NCBI RefSeq assembly: GCF_024347195.1 | Contig: NZ_AP025281.1 | Location: 4,650,001 to 4,714,000, forward strand | Length of the DNA stretch: 64,000 bases | Origin: Aliamphritea hakodatensis | Lineage (GTDB): Bacteria > Pseudomonadota > Gammaproteobacteria > Pseudomonadales > Balneatricaceae | Reading direction: 5' to 3' | In this document: positions 8,568 to 17,083 of the stretch, one piece after another | How positions within the stretch are numbered: the stretch's first letter is position 1 | How the letters are laid out: each line of letters begins with the position of its first letter | Program-made: the position numbers and the translations under genes | Notes under the pieces: generated by a model | Databases searched by the model: none | What the model was told of the DNA's origin: nothing | Seen by the model: the letters and a program-made list of their open reading frames with translations, nothing else

Positions 8568-9188
8568 TTACGGCCGGAAATTACGCCCAACCATATAAAC
8601 TTCACGGGAACGGGCCCGGGAGGCGTCCGGCTTACGGGTATAAACCTTGGTAAAACTGCTCTTTACGTCCTGCATGTAGGCATCAAAGCCCTCACCCTGA
8701 AATACTTTGGCGATAAAATCACCACCGGGACGCAATGTTGTCCGCGCCAGATCCAGCGCCAGCTCAACAAGATACATGGCTGCCGGCTGATCAATCGCGG
8801 ACATACCACTCATATTGGGGGCCATATCTGAAATTACAAGGTCTGAAAGATCATCTCCCAGGGTTTGTAAAATTTCATTCAGCACAGACTCTTCGGTAAA
8901 GTCCCCCTGAATAAACTGTACACCGGGTAAATTGTCCATCGGCAATATGTCTGATGCCACCACCCGGCCACTGTCACCGACCAGCTCTGCTGCCACCTGA
9001 GACCAGCCACCCGGCGCCGCACCAAGGTCTACGACCGTCATACCCGGCCGGATCAGCTTATCTTTCTGGTTCAGCTCCAACAACTTATAGCTGGCGCGGG
9101 AACGATAGCCGTCCTCTTTGGACTTCTTTACGTACTGATCGTCGAAATGTTCCTGCAGCCAACGACCGCTGCTTTTTGATCTGGACAA
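8568..9188 (-). CDS. rlmE: 23S rRNA (uridine-2'-O-)-methyltransferase
   Basis: 206 residues. SAM-binding motif VVDLGAAPGGWSQ, then SDMAPNMSG and FIAKVFQGEGFD, which carry the K-D-K-E catalytic residues of the FtsJ/RrmJ family, and C-terminal KPDASRARSREVYMVG. Methylates U2552 (E. coli numbering) of the 50S A-loop. The start is TTG at 9188 (TAGGT 5 bases upstream), because no ATG fits the conserved N-terminus SRSKSSGRWLQEHF. Divergent from yhbY and upstream of ftsH, the conserved arrangement. Confidence 0.96.
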   Translation of the reverse strand: MSRSKSSGRWLQEHFDDQYVKKSKEDGYRSRASYKLLELNQKDKLIRPGMTVVDLGAAPGGWSQVAAELVGDSGRVVASDILPMDNLPGVQFIQGDFTEESVLNEILQTLGDDLSDLVISDMAPNMSGMSAIDQPAAMYLVELALDLARTTLRPGGDFIAKVFQGEGFDAYMQDVKSSFTKVYTRKPDASRARSREVYMVGRNFRP

Positions 9189-9330
9189 ATTAACCTACCG
9201 ATTGAATATCAGCCAACGCTACTCTGGAAGGCTGAAGTGAGGTAAAATCGCAGCTAAATTTGCAGCACTTACAAGACAACCTGTAAAACCGCCTGCAATC
9301 CCCATTATTTTAAAGGCCAAGTATTTTAGT

Positions 9331-9633
9331 ATGAGCTTAACCACAGCGCAAAAGAAGCAGTTCCGTAGCATAGGCCACGGCCTGAATCCGATCATCACAG
9401 TTGCCGGCAATGGCCTCAACGAAAACATCCTGCTTGAAGCAGACCGCGCTCTGGAAGATCACGAACTGATCAAGGTTAAGTTCGTTGTCGGTGACCGCAC
9501 CGTTAAAAAAGCCCTGATCAAAGAAATGAGCCAGATCGTTGAAGCACAGATCGTTCAGGAAATCGGTAACGTTGCACTGCTGTACCGCGCCGCACAGAAC
9601 CCTAATCCTAAGCTGTCTAACCTGTTACGCTGA
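9331..9633 (+). CDS. yhbY: CRM-domain RNA-binding protein YhbY
   Basis: 100 residues, a single CRM (CRS1-YhbY) domain: LTTAQKKQFRSIGHGLNPII, then VAGNGLNENILLEADRAL and HELIKVKF. The GLNP and basic patch are typical. In E. coli it associates with pre-50S particles. Divergent from rlmE and convergent with greA, the usual context; a shared terminator follows. Confidence 0.95.
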   Translation: MSLTTAQKKQFRSIGHGLNPIITVAGNGLNENILLEADRALEDHELIKVKFVVGDRTVKKALIKEMSQIVEAQIVQEIGNVALLYRAAQNPNPKLSNLLR

Positions 9634-9684
9634 ACAGTGTGACAACACAGAAATGAATCTGCTGCATTAAACATAAGGCAGATA

Positions 9685-9712
9685 AAAAGAAACCGCCAGT
9701 TGGCGGTTTCTT
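9685..9712. terminator. Bidirectional terminator between yhbY and greA
   Basis: Perfect 10-bp stem GAAACCGCCA / TGGCGGTTTC (9689-9698 with 9701-9710), with A-rich left flank (AAAAA) and T-rich right flank (TTCGTTTC). It serves yhbY on the plus strand and greA on the minus strand. Confidence 0.85.
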
Positions 9713-9731
9713 CGTTTCTGACAGTCAGAAA

Positions 9732-10208
9732 TCAGACGTGATGCACCTGGTCAATTTCGTACTCAACAGCGCCACCCGGCGTGTTAACCACAACCACATC
9801 ACCCTCTTCCTTACCTACCAGCGCACGGGCAATCGGCGACCCCACTGAAATCTTGCGATTTTTAATATCAGCTTCGTCTTCACCGACAATCTGATAACTG
9901 ACGGTATCGTCAGTATCCAGATTGATGATATCCACAGTCGTACCGAAGATAACTTTACCGCTGTGAGGAATCTGGGTTACATCGATAACCTGAGCAGAAC
10001 CGAGCTTACCTTCAAGCTCCTGAATCCGGCCTTCAATGAAACCCTGCTGCTCACGTGCTGCATGGTATTCAGCATTCTCTTTCAAATCACCGTGCTCGCG
10101 GGCATCCGCAATCGCTGCAATAACCGTTGGACGCTGAACAGTCTTCAGGTCATCCAGTTCTTCGCGAAGTGCTTTTTCACCATGCACTGTCATTGGAAAT
10201 TTTTGCAT
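9732..10208 (-). CDS. greA: Transcription elongation factor GreA
   Basis: 158 residues, the standard length. N-terminal antiparallel coiled coil with the tip motif ADAREHGDLKENAEYHAARE (the acidic residues that enter the polymerase secondary channel) and C-terminal FKBP-like domain (GSPIARALVGKEEGDVVVV). Rescues backtracked RNA polymerase by stimulating transcript cleavage. Starts 20 bp after carB, so carA-carB-greA is probably one transcript. Confidence 0.97.
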   Translation of the reverse strand: MQKFPMTVHGEKALREELDDLKTVQRPTVIAAIADAREHGDLKENAEYHAAREQQGFIEGRIQELEGKLGSAQVIDVTQIPHSGKVIFGTTVDIINLDTDDTVSYQIVGEDEADIKNRKISVGSPIARALVGKEEGDVVVVNTPGGAVEYEIDQVHHV

Positions 10209-10227
10209 ATCCTGTCTCTCTTATAAC

Positions 10228-13200
10228 TTAGTGCAGATCTTGCAGACGACGCACTTCTTTCTCTTCGCCATACTGCATTGCCATGATCATGGCCTCAGCA
10301 CCGGCCAGCGTAGTGGTATAAGGCACTTTATGCTGCAGCGCTGTACGACGGATCTCAGCAGAATCAGCAATCGCCTTACGGCCTTCAGTGGTGTTGATGG
10401 CATAGGCAATTTCATCGTTCTTCAACATATCAACAATGTTCGGACGACCTTCCATTACCTTATTTACCAGACCCACTTCGATACCCGCATCTTTCAGCAA
10501 TGCCGCTGTACCGCTGGTTGCTACCAGAGTGAAGCCCAGATCAATCAGGTCACGGGCCAGCTTCAGCGCGCCCTGCTTATCCACATCACGTACAGAGATA
10601 AACGCCTTACCTTTAGCAGGCATCTTCTCACCGGCACCGCGAACAGCCTTCATGAAAGCTTCGCCGAAGGTCTCGCCGACACCCATCACTTCGCCGGTAG
10701 ACTTCATTTCCGGGCTCAGAATAGGGTCAACACCCTGGAACTTGTTGAACGGGAAGACAGCTTCTTTCACGTTGAACATGTCCGGCACGATTTCTTCAGT
10801 GAAGCCCAGCTCGCTCAGCTTCTTACCGGTCATAACCAGTGCAGCGATTTTCGCCAGTGACACACCGATACACTTGGAAACAAACGGCACAGTACGGGAG
10901 GCACGCGGGTTAACTTCGATCACGTAGATCTCGCCATCCTGGTAAGCCAGCTGAACATTCATCAGACCAACCACACCCAGCTCCAGCGCCATTTTCTTCA
11001 CCTGCTCACGCATCTGATCCTGCACATCAGCAGGCAGACTGTAAGGAGGCAGAGAACACGCGGAGTCACCGGAGTGAACACCGGCCTGCTCAATGTGCTG
11101 CATGATGGCACCGATCACAACGGTCTCGCCGTCACAGATCGCATCGATATCCACTTCAACCGCTGCATTCAGGAAGTGATCCAGTAATACCGGCGCATCG
11201 TGAGATACCTGCACCGCAGTATTCATGTACTGACGCAACTCTGCTTCGTTGTAGACGATTTCCATCGCACGGCCACCCAGCACGTAAGACGGACGCACAA
11301 CCAGCGGATAATCCAGCTTGGCTGCTTCAATGATTGCTTCTTCCTGGCTGCGCACAGTGGCGTTTTCAGGCTGCTTCAGACCCAGACGTTTCAGCATTTG
11401 CTGGAACTGTTCACGGTCTTCCGCACGGTCAATCGCTTCCGGAGACGTACCGATAATTGGCACACCCGCCTGCTCAAGCGCCAGCGCCAGCTTCAGAGGG
11501 GTCTGGCCACCGTACTGAACAATGACACCCTTAGGCTGTTCAACGTGAACGATTTCCAGCACATCTTCCAGTGTAATCGGCTCAAAATAGAGACGGTCAG
11601 ACGTATCGTAATCGGTAGAAACCGTTTCAGGGTTACAGTTAACCATGATGGTTTCGTAGCCGTCTTCACGGGCAGCCAGCGCCGCGTGAACACAGCAGTA
11701 ATCAAACTCAATGCCCTGACCGATACGGTTAGGGCCACCACCGATAACCATGATCTTGTCACGGTCAGACGGGTTAGACTCACACTCTTCTTCGTAAGTG
11801 GAGTACATGTACGCTGTATCGGTAGAGAACTCAGCCGCACAGGTATCAACACGCTTGAATACCGGACGGATATCCAGACTGTGACGCTGCTTGCGCACCT
11901 GCTTCTCGCTCACACCCAGCAGAGTCGCCAGACGGGCATCAGAGAAACCTTTACGCTTCAGACGGAACAGGGTGTCCTTATCCAGCTCAGACAGCGCCAT
12001 TTCAGATACACGCTGCTCTTCTTTGATCAGATCTTCAATCTGAACCAGGAACCATGGGTCGATGCCGGACAGCTCGTACAGCTCTTCCATGCCCATCCCC
12101 AGACGCATCGCATCGGCCAGATACCAGATACGTTCAGCGCCCGGCTGCTTCATCTCACGGATAATATCGGAACGAACATCTTCGTCGTCCGGATTCACAA
12201 TAGGATCCAGGCCAGTTGCACCGACTTCCAGACCACGCAGCGCTTTCTGCAGCGATTCCTGCTGGGTACGGCCAATCGCCATCACCTCGCCCACTGACTT
12301 CATCTGAGTGGTCAGACGGTCATTAGCCTGTGGGAATTTCTCGAAAGTGAAACGCGGAATCTTAGTAACAACGTAATCAATCGCCGGCTCAAAGGATGCA
12401 GGGGTCGCACCGCCAGTGATGTCATTCTGCAGTTCATCCAGGGTATAACCAATCGCCAGCTTGGCAGCCACTTTAGCAATCGGGAAACCGGTCGCCTTGG
12501 ATGCCAGCGCAGATGAACGGGAAACCCGTGGGTTCATCTCGATAACAACCATACGGCCAGTCTCAGGGCACATACCGAACTGTACGTTAGAACCACCGGT
12601 TTCTACGCCGATTTCACGCAGCACTGCCAGAGAGGCATTACGCATGATCTGATATTCTTTATCCGTCAGCGTCTGCGCAGGTGCAACGGTGATAGAGTCA
12701 CCGGTGTGTACACCCATAGCATCAAAGTTTTCGATGGCACAGATAATGATGCAGTTGTCGTTCTTGTCGCGGACAACTTCCATCTCATATTCTTTCCAGC
12801 CGATCAGGGATTCATCAATCAGCAGTTCGCTGGTCGGTGACAGATCCAGACCACGTTCGCAAATTTCAACAAACTCTTCTTTGTTGTATGCGATACCGCC
12901 ACCGGTCCCCCCCATCGTGAAAGACGGACGGATAATACAAGGGAAGCCCAGCTGTGCCTGAACCTGAATCGCCTCTTCCATGCTGTGAGCAATCGCAGCA
13001 CGCGGGCATTCCAGACCAATCGACTTCATCGCCTTATCGAAACGGTCACGGTCTTCAGCTTTATCGATGGTATCAGCGTTTGCACCGACCATCTCTACGC
13101 CGAATTTTTCCAGCACACCTTCGCGCTCAAGATCCAGCGCACAGTTCAGTGCAGTCTGACCACCCATGGTCGGCAGCACCGCATCAGGACGCTCTTTCTC

Positions 13201-13434
13201 GATAATTTTCGCAACTGTCTGCCACTGAATAGGCTCAATGTACGTCGCATCAGCCATACTTGGATCGGTCATAATGGTGGCTGGGTTAGAGTTCACCAGA
13301 ATAACGCGATAGCCTTCTTCACGAAGGGCTTTACAGGCTTGAGCACCTGAATAGTCAAACTCACAGGCTTGACCGATAACGATAGGCCCCGCACCGAGGA
13401 TCAGAATACTTTGTATATCCGTACGTTTAGGCAT
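10228..13434 (-). CDS. carB: Carbamoyl-phosphate synthase large subunit
   Basis: 1068 residues (E. coli 1073). Two homologous ATP-grasp halves: the first with GAGPIVIGQACEFDYSG and TMGGTGGGIAYN, the second with IGGGPNRIGQGIEFDYCCVH and SYVLGGRAMEIVYN; each closes with an EVNPR/EMNPR metal motif. The allosteric MGS-like domain is C-terminal (KGKAFISVRDVDKQGALKLA onward). Makes carbamoyl phosphate from bicarbonate, ATP and ammonia supplied by CarA, for pyrimidine and arginine synthesis. Separated from carA by 114 bp containing two hairpins. Confidence 0.98.
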   Translation of the reverse strand: MPKRTDIQSILILGAGPIVIGQACEFDYSGAQACKALREEGYRVILVNSNPATIMTDPSMADATYIEPIQWQTVAKIIEKERPDAVLPTMGGQTALNCALDLEREGVLEKFGVEMVGANADTIDKAEDRDRFDKAMKSIGLECPRAAIAHSMEEAIQVQAQLGFPCIIRPSFTMGGTGGGIAYNKEEFVEICERGLDLSPTSELLIDESLIGWKEYEMEVVRDKNDNCIIICAIENFDAMGVHTGDSITVAPAQTLTDKEYQIMRNASLAVLREIGVETGGSNVQFGMCPETGRMVVIEMNPRVSRSSALASKATGFPIAKVAAKLAIGYTLDELQNDITGGATPASFEPAIDYVVTKIPRFTFEKFPQANDRLTTQMKSVGEVMAIGRTQQESLQKALRGLEVGATGLDPIVNPDDEDVRSDIIREMKQPGAERIWYLADAMRLGMGMEELYELSGIDPWFLVQIEDLIKEEQRVSEMALSELDKDTLFRLKRKGFSDARLATLLGVSEKQVRKQRHSLDIRPVFKRVDTCAAEFSTDTAYMYSTYEEECESNPSDRDKIMVIGGGPNRIGQGIEFDYCCVHAALAAREDGYETIMVNCNPETVSTDYDTSDRLYFEPITLEDVLEIVHVEQPKGVIVQYGGQTPLKLALALEQAGVPIIGTSPEAIDRAEDREQFQQMLKRLGLKQPENATVRSQEEAIIEAAKLDYPLVVRPSYVLGGRAMEIVYNEAELRQYMNTAVQVSHDAPVLLDHFLNAAVEVDIDAICDGETVVIGAIMQHIEQAGVHSGDSACSLPPYSLPADVQDQMREQVKKMALELGVVGLMNVQLAYQDGEIYVIEVNPRASRTVPFVSKCIGVSLAKIAALVMTGKKLSELGFTEEIVPDMFNVKEAVFPFNKFQGVDPILSPEMKSTGEVMGVGETFGEAFMKAVRGAGEKMPAKGKAFISVRDVDKQGALKLARDLIDLGFTLVATSGTAALLKDAGIEVGLVNKVMEGRPNIVDMLKNDEIAYAINTTEGRKAIADSAEIRRTALQHKVPYTTTLAGAEAMIMAMQYGEEKEVRRLQDLH

Positions 13435-13465
13435 GTGTAATCAACCGATCTTCAAAAGATTCAAC

Positions 13466-13527
13466 GGGAATTTTACCAGCCGGTAAAATTCTCTCAATTC
13501 AAATCCGCCCGGATAAACCGGGCGGAA
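13466..13527 (-). repeat. Two perfect hairpins in the carA-carB spacer
   Basis: GAATTTTACC (13468-13477) pairs with GGTAAAATTC (13482-13491) around AGCC. TCCGCCCGG (13504-13512) pairs with CCGGGCGGA (13518-13526) around ATAAA. Neither has a clean T tract downstream in the minus direction, so full termination is unlikely. mRNA stabilisation or partial attenuation between the subunit genes is possible. Confidence 0.7.
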
Positions 13528-13548
13528 AATATTGCTGCGACGGGAAAA

Positions 13549-14688
13549 TCAGCCCGCCTTACGCTCTGCCATGGCCGCTATAAAGCGGTCAAACAGAGGG
13601 GCCACATCATGAGGGCCCGGACTCGCTTCAGGGTGTCCCTGGAAGCTGAATGCCACCCGGTCAGTCCGCTCAACGCCCTGCAGGGAACCGTCGAACAGTG
13701 ACTTGTGGGTTGCACGGATCGTATCAGGCAGAGAATCCTCATCGACTGCAAACCCGTGGTTCTGACTGGTAATCAGTACCTGAGAAGAATCCAGATCCTG
13801 TACCGGATGGTTCGCCCCGTGATGACCGAACTTCATCTTCACAGTGTTAGCACCGGATGCCAGCGCCAGCAACTGATGACCCAGACAGATACCGAATACC
13901 GGCAACTCAGTCTCACAGATCTCAGTGATCGCCTTGATCGCGTAATCACATGGTTCCGGGTCACCCGGGCCATTAGACAGGAACACACCGTCAGGATTCA
14001 GCGCCAGCACTTCCGCAGCCGGCGTTTGTGCAGGCACAACCGTCAGACGGCAGCCACGCTCAACCAGCATACGCAGAATATTACGCTTCACACCGTAATC
14101 GTAGGCAACAACATGATAAGGCAGTTCTTCAGCAGAACGCTCCTGGTGACCCTCAACCAGATCCCAGGTAGAAGACGTCCACTCATAAGACTCATCAGTG
14201 GTCACAACCTTCGCCAGATCCATGCCCTTCAGGCCAGGGAATTCCTGTGCCGCAGCAAGTGCAGTTGCTTCGCTCAGGTCTTCACCTGCCATCACGCAAC
14301 CGCTCAGGGAACCTTTCTCACGTAAAATACGTGTCAGGCGACGGGTATCGATATCAGCGATACCAACAATATTGTTGGCTTTCAGGTAATCATCCAGGCT
14401 TTGCTCATTACGCCAGCTGCTTGCCAGCAACGGCAGATCTCGGATTACAAGACCGGCAACCCAGGTTTTAGCCGACTCTTCATCTTCATGCGTTGTGCCC
14501 ACATTGCCAATGTGCGGGTATGTAAGAGTCACAATCTGACGGCAATAGGATGGGTCCGTCAGAATCTCCTGATAACCAGTCATAGAAGTGTTAAATACCA
14601 CCTCACCAGAGGACTGGCCATCCGCGCCAATAGCTACTCCCCGGAAGATACTTCCGTCTTCAAGGGCCAGAATGGCTGGTCTTGTCAA
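13549..14688 (-). CDS. carA: Carbamoyl-phosphate synthase small subunit
   Basis: 379 residues from a TTG codon at 14688 (TTG-ACA-AGA, giving (M)TRPAILALEDGSIFRG), with GGGGAGG immediately upstream. This matches the homologous N-terminus; the frame is open further 5' but without homology. Class I glutamine amidotransferase: FGICLGHQLLALASG carries the nucleophilic Cys and FQGHPEASPGPHD the catalytic His-Glu. Supplies ammonia to CarB. Expression is probably attenuated in its leader (14738-14866). The dapB/dnaJ/dnaK genes often found upstream of carA are absent; a divergent chemoreceptor gene occupies that side. Confidence 0.97.
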   Translation of the reverse strand: MTRPAILALEDGSIFRGVAIGADGQSSGEVVFNTSMTGYQEILTDPSYCRQIVTLTYPHIGNVGTTHEDEESAKTWVAGLVIRDLPLLASSWRNEQSLDDYLKANNIVGIADIDTRRLTRILREKGSLSGCVMAGEDLSEATALAAAQEFPGLKGMDLAKVVTTDESYEWTSSTWDLVEGHQERSAEELPYHVVAYDYGVKRNILRMLVERGCRLTVVPAQTPAAEVLALNPDGVFLSNGPGDPEPCDYAIKAITEICETELPVFGICLGHQLLALASGANTVKMKFGHHGANHPVQDLDSSQVLITSQNHGFAVDEDSLPDTIRATHKSLFDGSLQGVERTDRVAFSFQGHPEASPGPHDVAPLFDRFIAAMAERKAG

Positions 14689-14737
14689 ATCAACCTCCCC
14701 GCTTAGAGCGCATCTAAACAGAATCAATAACTTAGAA

Positions 14738-14815
14738 TCAACAACCGATAAGTTGCAAAAAAGCGAGACAGAACAAAAGTCCATCTCGCTTTTTCAAAAA
14801 ATCCGGTTGTCGCAT
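14738..14815 (-). CDS. Putative carAB leader peptide (25 aa)
   Basis: A 25-codon reading frame on the minus strand beginning ATG-CGA-CAA-CCG-GAT-TTT-TTG and ending TGT-TGA, rich in Phe and Leu codons (FLKKRDGLLFCLAFLQL in its centre). It starts about 16 nt after the predicted transcription start and runs completely through the terminator hairpin at 14757-14795, the layout of the E. coli pyrBI leader. The ribosome site is weak (CAGTAA). That it is translated is inference. Confidence 0.4.
   Translation of the reverse strand: MRQPDFLKKRDGLLFCLAFLQLIGC
14757..14795 (-). terminator. Intrinsic terminator in the carA leader (candidate attenuator)
   Basis: Minus-strand stem AAAAAGCGAGA / TCTCGCTTTTT (14784-14794 with 14758-14768, 11 perfect pairs, 15-nt loop) ending in TTTTTT. 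An outer helix, ACAACCGGAT with ATCGGTTGT (one bulged G), can enclose it. A T6 run (GGATTTTTTG) just before the stem could be a UTP-sensitive pause site. The promoter lies upstream and carA downstream, so it interrupts the carAB transcript. Confidence 0.75.
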
Positions 14816-14837
14816 TTACTGTATGCAAAACGGCGGT

Positions 14838-14866
14838 ATTTTAGTGCATTACCTCCCAGCTGTCTA
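14838..14866 (-). promoter_or_regulatory. Probable carAB promoter
   Basis: Minus-strand TAGACA (-35, 14861-14866), 17-bp spacer, TAAAAT (-10, 14838-14843). Start expected near 14831, giving a leader of about 143 nt before carA. Confidence 0.65.
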
Positions 14867-15030
14867 TGGGAAACCTGCAACCTTAACCGGCAATTGCCAT
14901 CCATAAGTATATTCACCACTCTGAGGAAAAGCCTTATTCACTGTCATCGTTCCGTCACCTGCAGAGCATTTAATAGCGGCGATTTTTAAGGATGAAACTC
15001 GTCACCCAACCGCATCCGGAAACCGAGATA

Positions 15031-17013
15031 ATGAAAATATCCACGATCAACCGCCTGACAACCGCCGCCCTGCTGATAATCGTCGGCATACTGGCTGCCG
15101 CCATGATCTGGTCACTGGCCAAACTCAATCAGAATTTTAATGCCACCCGACACTACACCGACCTGCAACAACACATCACCCGCACAATCAGCCGACCTGT
15201 CCTGGCTTACCTGAGACTCGCCGACACAACCCTGCTGAGTGACATCGACAACAACATAGCCTTACTGAACAATGAAACCTCGCCACTGCAACGCCTGCCT
15301 GAACAGGCACGTCTGCAACTGCAGCAGCAGCTACAGAGTCTCCAGTCCACCGCCCTGTTTGAGCTTCGCGAAGCCGGCAAACTGAAAAACCCGCAATCCC
15401 TGCTGATCAATGCAGAAAATGAAATCCTGGCCAGCCTCAGCCAACTGAATGACTACGCACTGCAGGCCACTGAGCAACAACAGGCACTGGCCAACCGTTA
15501 CCGGCAACACCTGCAACAATTACTGCTACAGCTCCCGGAACTCAGTCACAGCCGTGAACGCTACTTCAGCAACAACGGCCATGACCGCAACCACATACAA
15601 CAGACCCTCAGCCAACTGAACCACCAACAAAAAGCATTACAGGCACTGCCCCGTCTGAACATATATGCAGACGCTGAAGAAGACGACCTGCAGTCCCTGC
15701 TCGGTCTGGACAAAACCGATGCTGAACCAGACCGGGAAGAACTGGGCGACATTTACAACCAGGAACTAAACAGCCTGCTACGCCGCTACCTGAAAGACCT
15801 CAGTAATATAGAAGATATCTACACCACCAAAATCACGGCCAGCAACAACAGCCTGCAACTGATAACCGCGCTGGAAACCACCCTGCAGGAACTGAAAACC
15901 ACTGCAGACCGCCAGTACCGAACCACGGAAGACAACGTATACGTCCTGCTGATCTGCTGCCTCACCCTGATAACCCTGGTGGCATTACTCATGAGCACAG
16001 TCAGCACCCTGCTCAGTAACACACTGCGAACCACCAGCAAAAACATACAACAACTGGCTTGCGGCAATCTGTCACCCCAGACCACAGACAAAAGCCGTAT
16101 CAGCGAAATTTGCACCCTCAACTCCGCCAGCCAGCAACTCAGTAACTACCTGCAACAACTGATCACCCAGCTGAACCAGCAGAGCAGCAGCCTGAAAAAA
16201 CTTGGCAGGGACCTCAGCAACAGCGCCTGCTCGCTGGATGAAATCGTCGCAGCCCAGCAATCAGCCACCCAAAGCATTGCTGAAGACATCAGCCGGCTCA
16301 GCGAATCAAACTCAGAAGTCGTCCGCAGCGCAACAGAAACATCAGACTCAACTCAGCAGGCCATCGCACTCAGCCAGAACGGTGTCAACCAAATGGAACG
16401 CACCCGGGAAAGTATTCTCAGCCTGGTTGAGGAAACCCAGACCACCTACAACACCTTTCAGGTACTCAAAGAAGACGGGAAGGATATCGGCAACGCATTA
16501 ACGGTTATTCAGACACTCGCCGACCAGACCAACCTGCTGGCACTCAACGCCGCCATCGAAGCCGCCAGAGCCGGCGAGCAGGGCAGAGGATTCGCAGTGG
16601 TTGCCGACGAAGTCCGGGGACTGGCCAGTAACACCACCACCGCCGCCAAACAGATCAGCGGCATCATACTTAAACTGAATACCGCCATCGACCAGTCATC
16701 CGGCCGGATTGAACACCAGACAAATCTGGTTCAGCAAAGCGTCACACTCGCCGACGAGGCAAAACAAAGCATTGATCATATCCGCAATGCCATCAATGAC
16801 ATCAACCAGATGAACAGCCTGATTGCAGCCTCGGCAGAACAACAATCAACCATGACTGACCAGATCGCCACCGGCATTCGCACCACCGTGGAACAGTCAG
16901 ACCGTTCCGCCCGTGAGTCAGACAACAATCAGCGCTACGCCAGCCAGGTGGAAAGAATCAGCGAAAGCCTGTCAGGGCTGCTCGCAAACTTCACCCAAAC
17001 TCAATCAAAATAA
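15031..17013 (+). CDS. Methyl-accepting chemotaxis protein
   Basis: About 660 residues. One N-terminal membrane helix (TTAALLIIVGILAAAMIWSL), a periplasmic sensor region of about 270 residues rich in Gln/Leu helices (probable helical-bundle ligand domain), a second helix (YVLLICCLTLITLVALLMS) near residue 305, a HAMP-like linker, and the cytoplasmic signalling coiled coil with the conserved tip DQTNLLALNAAIEAARAGEQ followed by GRGFAVVADEVRGLA. The ligand cannot be told from sequence. No CheB/CheR-binding pentapeptide is seen at the C-terminus (ANFTQTQSK). ATG 15031 puts the helix near the N-terminus; an in-frame ATG at 14992 is the alternative. Divergent from carA. Confidence 0.92.
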   Translation: MKISTINRLTTAALLIIVGILAAAMIWSLAKLNQNFNATRHYTDLQQHITRTISRPVLAYLRLADTTLLSDIDNNIALLNNETSPLQRLPEQARLQLQQQLQSLQSTALFELREAGKLKNPQSLLINAENEILASLSQLNDYALQATEQQQALANRYRQHLQQLLLQLPELSHSRERYFSNNGHDRNHIQQTLSQLNHQQKALQALPRLNIYADAEEDDLQSLLGLDKTDAEPDREELGDIYNQELNSLLRRYLKDLSNIEDIYTTKITASNNSLQLITALETTLQELKTTADRQYRTTEDNVYVLLICCLTLITLVALLMSTVSTLLSNTLRTTSKNIQQLACGNLSPQTTDKSRISEICTLNSASQQLSNYLQQLITQLNQQSSSLKKLGRDLSNSACSLDEIVAAQQSATQSIAEDISRLSESNSEVVRSATETSDSTQQAIALSQNGVNQMERTRESILSLVEETQTTYNTFQVLKEDGKDIGNALTVIQTLADQTNLLALNAAIEAARAGEQGRGFAVVADEVRGLASNTTTAAKQISGIILKLNTAIDQSSGRIEHQTNLVQQSVTLADEAKQSIDHIRNAINDINQMNSLIAASAEQQSTMTDQIATGIRTTVEQSDRSARESDNNQRYASQVERISESLSGLLANFTQTQSK

Positions 17014-17026
17014 TTGTTTGCAGACA

Positions 17027-17062
17027 CAAAAAAGCCCCGCTGACTGACCGTCCCGGGGCTTT
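17027..17062 (-). terminator. Terminator downstream of the SbmA-like gene
   Basis: AAAGCCCCG / CGGGGCTTT stem (17031-17039 with 17054-17062) with a 14-nt loop. In the minus direction the stem runs into TTTTTTGTG, a good fit for ending the 17084-18379 gene. In the plus direction the tail (TTTCGC) is weak but could also end the chemoreceptor message. Confidence 0.75.
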
Positions 17063-17083
17063 CGCATTGACCAAACAGCCTGA

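Noticed and set aside
9281..9307. CTGTAAA-12-CCCCATTA, a possible sigma-32 promoter for yhbY
   Set aside because: Two mismatches in the -35, short spacer, and yhbY is not a clear heat-shock gene; too weak to call.
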